DNA from: an uncultured Candidatus Melainabacteria bacterium
GTDB lineage: Bacteria > Cyanobacteriota > Vampirovibrionia > Gastranaerophilales > Gastranaerophilaceae
DNA length: 12,655 nucleotides
Direction: 5' to 3'
Assembly (NCBI GenBank): GCA_937898445.1
Contig: CALEJY010000323.1
Location: forward strand, 1-12,655
Both the position numbers and the translations under genes were made by a program. Shown here in pieces: positions 7,249 to 12,439 of the stretch. Below the pieces are notes generated by a model. The model was not told the DNA's origin and did no database searches. It saw only the letters and a list, made by a program, of their open reading frames with translations. Within the stretch, counting starts at the first letter, position 1. The number at the start of each line of letters is the position of its first letter.

Positions 7249-7304
7249 ACACCAACATATGACGTAGGAACAGATATTATCACAGTGAACTACGTGCGTA
7301 GCAC
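7249..7304 (+). repeat. 56-base CTACGTGCGTAG repeat, copy 3
   Basis: Reads ACACCAACATATGACGTAGG, then AACAGATATTATCACAGTGA, then ACTACGTGCGTAGCAC. It ends directly against the A run (T run on the minus strand) of the sepF terminator. Confidence 0.75.
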
Positions 7305-7332
7305 AAAAAAAGAGGCACGGGGGGTGTGCCTC
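7305..7332 (-). terminator. Rho-independent terminator of the yggS-sepF operon
   Basis: GAGGCAC (7312-7318) pairs with GTGCCTC (7326-7332) around a GGGGGGT loop. On the minus strand the stem is followed by seven T residues (7311-7305). It lies about 50 bases after the sepF stop codon. Confidence 0.85.
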
Positions 7333-7384
7333 AATTCAACTATCTCTCTCTTTCTCATATTAGTAACTCTTTTGTGGATGAAAG

Positions 7385-7888
7385 TTATTGTAAAGGAGCT
7401 CTCCACAATGAGTCGTTAAATTTATTTTGGTTCGCAGTAACGTCAACAGACAAAGTAACGTTGCTTGGAGTAAATACAAATACTAAATCGCCAACTTTTT
7501 GTGGTTTGCCATCAAGAGCGTGAGCTGCACCACATACGAAGTCGATTGTCCTTTGAGATTGTTCTTTATCTAAAAGATGAAGGTTTAAAACGATGGTTTT
7601 TCTATTTCTAAGATGTTGAACGATAGTTGCAGCATCTTCGAAAGATCTTGGTTCCATAACTTTAACTTCATAACCTTTGTTAAAGCTTGGGTGATTAACA
7701 ACTTTCAATTCGCTTGGTTTTTCTACAACCGGTTGGTATGAATAAGCTGGGTCAATTGCTAGGTTATCTTGTACTTGATAATCTTCATCTGCTTCTTGAG
7801 CCATTTCATCAAAAATTGTTTCTCTTGGTTCAAATCCTTTTACTAAAAAATCTACTACTGATTTAATTTTGTCTGTAACTACTGCCAC
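7385..7888 (-). CDS. sepF: Cell division protein SepF
   Basis: Membrane-associated partner of FtsZ that anchors and bundles Z-ring filaments. It is typical of Gram-positives, Cyanobacteria and archaea that use it instead of or beside FtsA. The 167 residues show the expected layout: an amphipathic N-terminal membrane-binding helix (1-19, VTDKIKSVVDFLVKGF), an acidic flexible linker (25-65), and the SepF core (about 72-148) with YEVKVMEPRSFEDAATIV, RNRKTIVLNL, DKEQSQRTIDFVCGAAHALDG and KVGDLVFVFTPSNVTL. A short polar tail (149-167) follows. The start codon is GTG at 7888 with a perfect GGAGG (7900-7896) 7 bases upstream. It follows yggS by 23 bases in one operon, ends at the terminator at 7305-7332, and lies upstream of nadK and ftsZ on the same strand. 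Confidence 0.96.
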   Translation of the reverse strand: MAVVTDKIKSVVDFLVKGFEPRETIFDEMAQEADEDYQVQDNLAIDPAYSYQPVVEKPSELKVVNHPSFNKGYEVKVMEPRSFEDAATIVQHLRNRKTIVLNLHLLDKEQSQRTIDFVCGAAHALDGKPQKVGDLVFVFTPSNVTLSVDVTANQNKFNDSLWRAPLQ

Positions 7889-7911
7889 CGTTTTTCCTCC
7901 GTTTATCTTAC

Positions 7912-8574
7912 TTATATAAATAATTTTCTACCAATTCTTAACATCGTTGCGCCGTGTTTTACCGCTATTTTGTAATCCTGACTCATCCCCATGGATAATT
8001 CTTTCAACTCGCAATCAAATTTTTGTTCAAGTTCTTTTTTAATGTTAAAGACATCTTCAAAAAGTCTGTTCAATTCTTCTTCTGACGCACCGAGAGGAGC
8101 CATATTCATAATCCCTGCAATGTTTACAGAAGGAAGCTCTTTGATTGAAGGAAAAACTTCAAAGATTTCTTTTTTAGAAAATCCAAATTTTTGTTCTTCG
8201 TTCGCATTATTAACTTGAAGAAGAATATTTTGAACTTTTCCAAAAAGTTGCGCTTCATCTGCAATTGCTCTTGCAAGTTTTAACGAATCAACGGAATGAA
8301 TATAATCAAATGTCGGAACAACTTTTTTAACTTTGTTAGTTTGAAGATGCCCGATAAAATGGAATTTTGAATTATTTCTAACCTCCGCTGGCAGGTTTTC
8401 GATTTTTTCAACTGCCTCAACCGCTCTTGATTCGGCAAAATCTCTAAGCCCTGCATTATAGGCTTCAATCATAGCCCTTTCGTCAAAATACTTTGTAACT
8501 GCGATAATATTCGGTTTATAAGGTGCGATATCTTCCTGTATTTGTAAAAGATTCTCTCTAACCGTGTCTTGCAT
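7912..8574 (-). CDS. yggS: YggS/PROSC-family pyridoxal-phosphate homeostasis protein
   Basis: Small cytosolic PLP-binding protein (YggS, PipY in cyanobacteria) that buffers vitamin B6 and affects amino-acid metabolism. It is a single alanine-racemase-like barrel with no known catalysis. In 220 residues the family motifs appear in order: IIAVTKYF (23-30, with Lys28 as the PLP lysine), FHFIGHLQTNKVK (71-83), HSVDS (93-97), LLQVNNANEEQKFGF (118-132), GIMNMAP (154-160) and LSMGMSQDYKIAVKHGATMLRIGRKLF (193-219). The usual GEN(R/Y) motif reads AESR (47-50). The start is ATG at 8574, with a weak TAGGATG upstream. A promoter at 8617-8645 precedes it, and sepF starts 23 bases after its stop. This yggS-sepF order is common in Cyanobacteria and Firmicutes. 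Confidence 0.95.
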   Translation of the reverse strand: MQDTVRENLLQIQEDIAPYKPNIIAVTKYFDERAMIEAYNAGLRDFAESRAVEAVEKIENLPAEVRNNSKFHFIGHLQTNKVKKVVPTFDYIHSVDSLKLARAIADEAQLFGKVQNILLQVNNANEEQKFGFSKKEIFEVFPSIKELPSVNIAGIMNMAPLGASEEELNRLFEDVFNIKKELEQKFDCELKELSMGMSQDYKIAVKHGATMLRIGRKLFI

Positions 8575-8616
8575 AAATAATCATCCTACCCTTACAAGAA
8601 GTTGAATATAGTATTA

Positions 8617-8645
8617 ATTGTACCCTATACATCAATAGTGGACAA
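8617..8645 (-). promoter_or_regulatory. Promoter of the yggS-sepF operon
   Basis: On the minus strand TTGTCC (8645-8640) is followed after 17 bases by TACAAT (8622-8617), matching the consensus 4/6 and 5/6. It predicts a transcript start near 8610 and a 5' leader of about 36 bases. Confidence 0.5.
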
Positions 8646-8988
8646 CTTTTTTATTTTTAAACCTTCCTCCTACTATTTTTTATCCTGAAAACCATGATGA
8701 CGACATGGTTTGCGGTGATTTAACATTTCTTCAAGTTTGGTTAATATTTTGTAATATTGTCACTTTTGCGACATGCTTATTTTTATTTTGGGCATGCCCT
8801 TGATGTACATTATTAAAATATACTATTTTGCTTAAAATGTTATCCTTTATTTGAAGGAGATTTTTATAAGAGTAAGAAGTGAAAAGTGAAAAGACCGTTA
8901 CAGGTGCTACCGCACCAAAATTAATTAACGAACGAAGCGAGCGAAATGGGCTTCTCACTTCTCACGTTTCACTTTTCACTTTAAAATC
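8646..8988. other. Gene-free gap upstream of the TPR gene
   Basis: No gene is supported here. It contains a perfect palindrome GGGCATGCCC (8790-8799), a TATACT (8819-8824) and a good Shine-Dalgarno AAGGAG (8854-8859) that serves no start codon at normal spacing. Then comes the 105-base inverted-repeat element (8877-8981). A 75-codon minus-strand frame at 8731-8958 runs through the repeat and has no ribosome binding site, so it is not called. Confidence 0.6.
8877..8981. mobile_element. 105-base MITE-like inverted-repeat element
   Basis: AAGTGAAAAGTGAAA (8877-8891) is the exact reverse complement of TTTCACTTTTCACTT (8967-8981), giving 15-bp perfect ends. The right side adds CTTCTCACTTCTCACG, a tandem-like variant of the same motif. 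Inside are a small GGTGC/GCACC hairpin (8903-8916) and GAACGAAGCGAGCGAAAT. No open frame for a transposase is present. It lies between an unused Shine-Dalgarno (8854-8859) and the TPR gene. Confidence 0.55.
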
Positions 8989-9017
8989 TTGCAATCTTTC
9001 CAATTTTCCACTAAAAT
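8989..9017 (+). promoter_or_regulatory. Promoter of the TPR/glycosyltransferase gene predicting a leaderless transcript
   Basis: TTGCAA (8989-8994) is followed after 17 bases by TAAAAT (9012-9017), matching the consensus 4/6 and 5/6. With the hexamer at -12 to -7, +1 falls on base 9024, the A of the ATG. The -35 lies 7 bases beyond the inverted-repeat element. Confidence 0.5.
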
Positions 9018-9023
9018 CCAACT

Positions 9024-10472
9024 ATGCTCAATACTGCGTTTAAATTGCACTCTCAAGGTAAACTTGAAGAGGCGGAAAAAATTTATAGAGAGATTTTAGA
9101 TAAAGAACCCGAAAATGCGCAAGTTTACAATCTTTTGGGACTTATTAAATTGTCTAAAAAAGAATTGGATGATGCCGAAAAATTTATTTTAAAAGCTTTG
9201 TCAATAAAAAAAGATGCTTATTTTTATGAGAATTTAGCAAGAGCTTACGAATTTAAAAAGGATTATGAAACAGAAATAAAAGTCCTTGAAAAAGCTTGTG
9301 AGGAAGTCGATTGCGGATTTGAGATATATTTTATTCTTGCGTTGGCATACAAAAATAATATCGAGTATGAAAAATCCGAAAAAGCTTACCTAAAGGCACT
9401 TAAGCTTAACCCAAAATCAGAAAAAGCTTGTTTTAATTTAGCAAGTCTTTATTTGTTTTTGAATAATCCGCAAAAAGCTATTGAATACTTCAAAAAATGC
9501 CTTGAAATCAACCCGAATGACAAAGAGGTTTTGTATTTTCTTTCGCTCGGTTATTTCAGAACAAAGAATTATGAAACAGGCACAAAATATTTTGAAAACA
9601 GACTTTGCAGAGGAACCGCAATAACCTCGCAAGAAGTTACTTATCCACACTTAATGCAAAAAGCACCGCTTTGGCAGGGCGAAGATATATCTGATAAGAC
9701 ACTTTACACCTACTATGAAGCCGGATTTGGTGATATGATAATGTTTGCGAGATATATTCCGGAACTTCAAAAAAGATGTAAAAAACTTTTAATCAAGCCA
9801 CAAAAAGAGTTGTCGCAACTGTTTAGAGATAATTTCCCTGACGTTGAGGTTATGGATTTGTTCTATGAAGAAGACAGAACAGATTTTGACGTACATCTTC
9901 CTTTTTTAAGTATTCCGTACGTTTTGGGCTTAAAAAATGATGAAATTTTTATGCGCCACGACAAATATTTGAGCGCAACACCTGATAAAATCCAATATTT
10001 CAAAGAAAAATATTTCAATAATGACAAATTTAAAATCGCAATAAAATGGCAAGGAAACCCTTATTACGAAACAGATAGAGTTATAAATGTAGAGGCTTTT
10101 GCGCCATTATTTGAATTACCTAATACCAAAATCTATTCTGCCCAAACTTTTGAGGGAGCAGAAGAATTTGCCAAACTTGCGAATAAGTATGATATTACAG
10201 ATTTAAGCAAGGATTTTAAAGATTTTTCTTATACCGCAGGAGCGTTAGAAAATGTAGACCTTGTAATCTCAAGTGATTCTTCTTTGGCGCACCTTGCAGG
10301 CGCAATGGGCAAGCCTTGTATAATCCTTCTACCATACAACTACAATTGGAGATGGCACATGGATTTAAACCACTGCGATTGGTATGATAGCGTAAAACTT
10401 TTCAGATTAGGCGAAAGAGAAAATTGGAATGAATTGATGAAAAGAATTGCGGAGACTATTTCAACAAAATAG
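9024..10472 (+). CDS. TPR-repeat protein with C-terminal GT9-like glycosyltransferase domain
   Basis: The 482-residue protein has two halves. Residues 1-195 are about five tetratricopeptide repeats with the W/L-G-A-P spacing, for example GKLEEAEKIYREIL (12-25) and NPQKAIEYFKKCLEINPND (148-166). They form a helical scaffold for protein binding. Residues 215-480 resemble the heptosyltransferase/GT9-type fold found in such TPR fusions: YEAGFGDMIMFARYIP (231-246, the phosphate/donor-site region), IAIKWQGNP (338-346), and SSDSSLAHLAGAMGKPCIILLP (416-437, sugar-nucleotide-side motif), then WRWHMD (442-447). The likely role is transfer of a sugar to protein or cell-surface glycan. Substrate and donor are unknown. 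There is no signal peptide. A stop codon at 9012-9014 rules out an upstream in-frame start. No Shine-Dalgarno precedes the ATG, and the promoter at 8989-9017 implies leaderless translation. The 3' end overlaps the convergent xre gene by 17 bases. Confidence 0.85.
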   Translation: MLNTAFKLHSQGKLEEAEKIYREILDKEPENAQVYNLLGLIKLSKKELDDAEKFILKALSIKKDAYFYENLARAYEFKKDYETEIKVLEKACEEVDCGFEIYFILALAYKNNIEYEKSEKAYLKALKLNPKSEKACFNLASLYLFLNNPQKAIEYFKKCLEINPNDKEVLYFLSLGYFRTKNYETGTKYFENRLCRGTAITSQEVTYPHLMQKAPLWQGEDISDKTLYTYYEAGFGDMIMFARYIPELQKRCKKLLIKPQKELSQLFRDNFPDVEVMDLFYEEDRTDFDVHLPFLSIPYVLGLKNDEIFMRHDKYLSATPDKIQYFKEKYFNNDKFKIAIKWQGNPYYETDRVINVEAFAPLFELPNTKIYSAQTFEGAEEFAKLANKYDITDLSKDFKDFSYTAGALENVDLVISSDSSLAHLAGAMGKPCIILLPYNYNWRWHMDLNHCDWYDSVKLFRLGERENWNELMKRIAETISTK

Positions 10473-10746
10473 AAATAATATCATAAATTTGTTTCAATTT
10501 TTTAGGTTTGCAGTTTGAAAGCAAAGTCACGATATTTTTTATAATATCTTCATTATTTTTTGGAGAAACAACCAACAATTGAGCCGGTGTAATCTCAAAG
10601 GCAGAGCAAATTTTGTCAATTGTATCTGCTGTCGGTTGGTATCTGTTTCGCTCAATATTAGAAACACCTTGAATACTTATTCCGATTTTTTCAGCAAATT
10701 CTTCTTGCGTTAAATTGTTCTTTAAACGCAATTCTCTAATATTCAT
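10456..10746 (-). CDS. Xre-family helix-turn-helix regulator
   Basis: Cytosolic DNA-binding protein of the Cro/C1 type. With the ATG at 10746 it has 96 residues. The HTH domain covers about 3-60: IRELRLKNNLTQEEFAEKIG, then ISIQGVSNIERNRYQPTADT (recognition helix, SNIERNR at 29-35), then ICSAFEITPAQLL. The C-terminal 30 residues (DIIKNIVTLLSNCKPKKLKQI) look helical and may mediate dimerisation. The start is uncertain: ATG at 10770 and TTG at 10797 are also in frame, and none has a ribosome binding site. MNIREL at 10746 fits the usual start of the family. It is divergent from the LysM gene at 10933. The shared region has two CTAATTAA copies 20 bases apart that could be its operator. The regulated genes are unknown. 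Confidence 0.85.
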   Translation of the reverse strand: MNIRELRLKNNLTQEEFAEKIGISIQGVSNIERNRYQPTADTIDKICSAFEITPAQLLVVSPKNNEDIIKNIVTLLSNCKPKKLKQIYDIISILLK

Positions 10747-10810
10747 GTTTATTAATTTTTGATAGCCCATATATAAAAGGTTATAATATTTCGCCAAATA
10801 ATTTAATAAA

Positions 10811-10843
10811 CTAATTAAATATTAATATGGCTAATTAATTATA
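10811..10843. promoter_or_regulatory. Candidate operator: two CTAATTAA direct repeats two helical turns apart, overlapping a TATAAT
   Basis: CTAATTAA occurs at 10811-10818 and 10831-10838, exactly 20 bases apart. On the minus strand TATAAT (10843-10838) touches the second copy and could be the -10 of the xre gene, although its -35 is poor. The region is very AT-rich, so chance repeats are easy to get. Confidence 0.3.
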
Positions 10844-10932
10844 AAGATTTGTTAAAAATTCAGAATAAGTAAGCAATTTAAAAATCACAAAATTTTTATT
10901 AATAATGAGAGTATAAACAAAGGAGATATTTT

Positions 10933-11406
10933 ATGGATTACACAATCAAACGAGGAGATACATTAAGCAAAATAGCAATGCAAAACGGGACAACTGTTGC
11001 AGAACTTGCAAAATTGAACAATATCAAAAATGTTGATTTAATTCCGATAGGTAAAAAATTAACACTTCCAACAGAAAACAAACCAACAAATACTTTAGAT
11101 GCAATTCAACAACTAAACGAAAAACAAGAAACATCAAAAACACAAATAGCTCCAACATTAGAAGCAAAACTAACAAAAGTAAAAACAGATGTTTCCAGTG
11201 GAGAATTAAACGCCCTTAAAAATCAAATAGCTGCCAGTGGATTTGAAGTAGATAAAACAAATATAAAACAAAGTGCAATTAACTTTATAAAAAACACCAC
11301 TATAAATCTATTGTCACAAGAGCTAAGCACATCAAGTCATAAACTTTCATTCGACAGAGAACACATGGGAGGTTTTGAAGTAGACTGGAACCCTCAAAAT
11401 GAATAG
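10933..11406 (+). CDS. Small LysM-domain protein, 157 aa
   Basis: Residues 2-46 are a standard LysM module (YTIKRGDTLSKIAMQNG, then TVAELAKLNNI, then LIPIGKKLTLP), a fold that binds N-acetylglucosamine-containing glycans such as peptidoglycan. It is followed by a Thr/Pro/Asn-rich linker with DAIQQLNEKQETSK (56-69), which matches DAIAQLNKEQENK in the 559-residue protein of this window. A helical region (about 80-140) comes next, then a tail with HMGGFEVDW (144-152). No signal peptide or membrane segment is present, which is unusual for a wall-binding protein. It may be exported by another route, be released, or work inside the cell. AAAGGAG (10919-10925) lies 7 bases before the ATG. It is divergent from the xre gene. 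No clear terminator follows, and the next gene converges on it. The exact function is unknown. Confidence 0.85.
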   Translation: MDYTIKRGDTLSKIAMQNGTTVAELAKLNNIKNVDLIPIGKKLTLPTENKPTNTLDAIQQLNEKQETSKTQIAPTLEAKLTKVKTDVSSGELNALKNQIAASGFEVDKTNIKQSAINFIKNTTINLLSQELSTSSHKLSFDREHMGGFEVDWNPQNE

Positions 11407-11470
11407 TTGTGTTGTTGCAATATAATACAAATTTTACATCGACAGGATAAATATTCTACCAATAGTACTA

Positions 11471-12142
11471 CTAGTTACTTTGACCTGCTCTATAGCCACA
11501 AGCTGCATAAATTATTGGCAAAAATCTTCCTATATTTAATTTTTCAACTATAGGAATTTTTGCCAATGCCAAAGCTCCAATTCCATCATCAATATTAGCT
11601 AATGCGTCTTTAAATGTCAGTTTTCTATCCGGATACTTGTCTTTTGGATCTGTAATTACATTTGACAATGCTGCAGAGCCATACATTCCAACCAAAAGTC
11701 CGCCAACTACTGACAAAATTTTATTTCTTTTATTATTATATTTTTCACTATTTTCACAAAGACTTACTACTCCTCCAACAATCCAAGTCGGAATAGATGC
11801 GTTCATAAATTGAAACAAACCTTCTTTCAATCTATTTTTCTGCACCTTTTTATCTTCCGCAATCAACCCTGCACCAACACCTCCAACAATAGAACCTGCC
11901 GAAACACCTATCATATCCCACATCCCATATTTTAGTTTCAAAGGATTTTTTACTCCTTGCTTTTTCATCATGAACAAAATCGGTAAAACAGTACCAATAG
12001 TAGAACCAATTAATGCTTTGGTCTTATCTGCTTTTGAAATATCACGATTGTAATTTCTAACACGATGCTTGGTTACCGCCTTTGTTGGAACAGAACCAAA
12101 AGATTGTGAATAATATGAATTGTTTATAGAGATAGTGTTCAT
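11471..12142 (-). CDS. Glycine-rich multi-pass membrane protein of unknown function, 223 aa
   Basis: Not recognised. Residues 1-32 are a polar leader, MNTISINNSYYSQSFGSVP, followed by a basic stretch (KHRVRNYNR). Hydrophobic, Gly/Ala-rich segments follow at about 43-59 (ALIGSTIGTVLPILFMM), 77-95 (MIGVSAGSIVGGVGAGLIA), 113-128 (MNASIPTWIVGGVVSL), 142-162 and 205-216, so four or five membrane passes are likely. Between them lie Lys-rich loops and an amphipathic DALANIDDGIGALALAKIP (179-197). The small-residue pattern (GxxxG, GGxxxG) suggests tightly packed helices. The ATG at 12142 has no Shine-Dalgarno. A TATAAT ends 8 bases upstream, which predicts a leaderless or nearly leaderless mRNA. It is followed by a short gap to the convergent LysM gene. 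The leader is similar in style to that of the 229-residue protein at 484-1173. Confidence 0.75.
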   Translation of the reverse strand: MNTISINNSYYSQSFGSVPTKAVTKHRVRNYNRDISKADKTKALIGSTIGTVLPILFMMKKQGVKNPLKLKYGMWDMIGVSAGSIVGGVGAGLIAEDKKVQKNRLKEGLFQFMNASIPTWIVGGVVSLCENSEKYNNKRNKILSVVGGLLVGMYGSAALSNVITDPKDKYPDRKLTFKDALANIDDGIGALALAKIPIVEKLNIGRFLPIIYAACGYRAGQSN

Positions 12143-12149
12143 TGGTCTA

Positions 12150-12177
12150 ATTATAAATTAAATCAACAAATAAGCAA
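12150..12177 (-). promoter_or_regulatory. Promoter of the 223-residue membrane protein predicting a leaderless transcript
   Basis: On the minus strand TTGCTT (12177-12172) is followed after 16 bases by a perfect TATAAT (12155-12150). Transcription would start at about 12142-12143, at or one base before the ATG at 12142. Confidence 0.55.
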
Positions 12178-12219
12178 TCATTATTTACGATATGTTACAA
12201 AGGTAATAAATATTAATTA

Positions 12220-12326
12220 CATTGTCGGATTAGCAAAGCCGGATAACAAACTCAATTCAGAACTTAACCCTCTCTCGTGGTTGTAATTCACTTCGTTCAA
12301 ACAACCACTCTCTCTCCCAAGAGAGT
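12220..12326. repeat. Dispersed-repeat and hairpin segment between the methyltransferase and the membrane protein
   Basis: CATTGTCGGATTA (12220-12232) is identical to 6605-6617. GTGGTTGT (12277-12284) pairs with ACAACCAC (12301-12308) across a 16-base loop, and CTCTC/GAGAG (12310-12325) forms a smaller hairpin next to it. No T run follows on either strand, so these are not standard terminators. The rest of the gap holds copy 4 of the 56-base repeat and no gene. Confidence 0.5.
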
Positions 12327-12383
12327 ATATTTCTTTTTTCGTAACAGACTTTACCTCTATACATCTTTGCATCTAAGCATCTT

Positions 12384-12439
12384 ATCCAAAAATATGAAAT
12401 ACGCACCAACACTGCCACAAAGAACTACGTGCGTAGCAC
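12384..12439 (+). repeat. 56-base CTACGTGCGTAG repeat, copy 4
   Basis: Reads ATCCAAAAATATGAAATACG, then CACCAACACTGCCACAAAGA, then ACTACGTGCGTAGCAC. Its last base (12439) is part of the stop codon of the methyltransferase gene on the minus strand. It is preceded by CATCTTTGCATCTAAGCATC, with short CATCT units also seen before copy 2. Confidence 0.7.

Larger units (their letters stand above)
6566..7311. other. Gene-free, repeat-filled gap between sepF and nadK
   Basis: No convincing gene is seen in these roughly 750 bases. They hold the nadK promoter; a 242-base inverted-repeat element (6663-6904); a small hairpin TTTCCC/GGGAAA (6904-6919); a 13-bp-stem hairpin (6989-7025); a GC-richer patch (about 7026-7110, for example CATCGCCTCAGCTCTGCGG); and three copies of the 56-base CTACGTGCGTAG repeat. 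Reading frames here are short and lack ribosome binding sites. Confidence 0.7.

Noticed and set aside
6742..7304. CRISPR-like array from the three nearby CTACGTGCGTAG copies
   Set aside because: Spacing is irregular (about 440 and 60 bases), similarity decays along the unit, and no cas genes are present.
8731..8958. 75-codon minus-strand frame upstream of the TPR gene
   Set aside because: It runs through the inverted-repeat element, has no ribosome binding site and a composition typical of intergenic DNA.
8879..9044. GTG-started frame (about 54 codons) after the orphan Shine-Dalgarno
   Set aside because: The spacing of 19 bases from AAGGAG is too long, and the frame reads through the repeat and into the TPR gene in another frame.
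10747..10797. 17-codon upstream extension of the xre gene from a TTG
   Set aside because: TTG start without a ribosome binding site, and the family normally begins close to the first HTH helix. The ATG at 10770 cannot be fully excluded.
12277..12325. Terminator for the methyltransferase gene
   Set aside because: The hairpins are real but lack a following T run on the minus strand and lie more than 100 bases after the stop.
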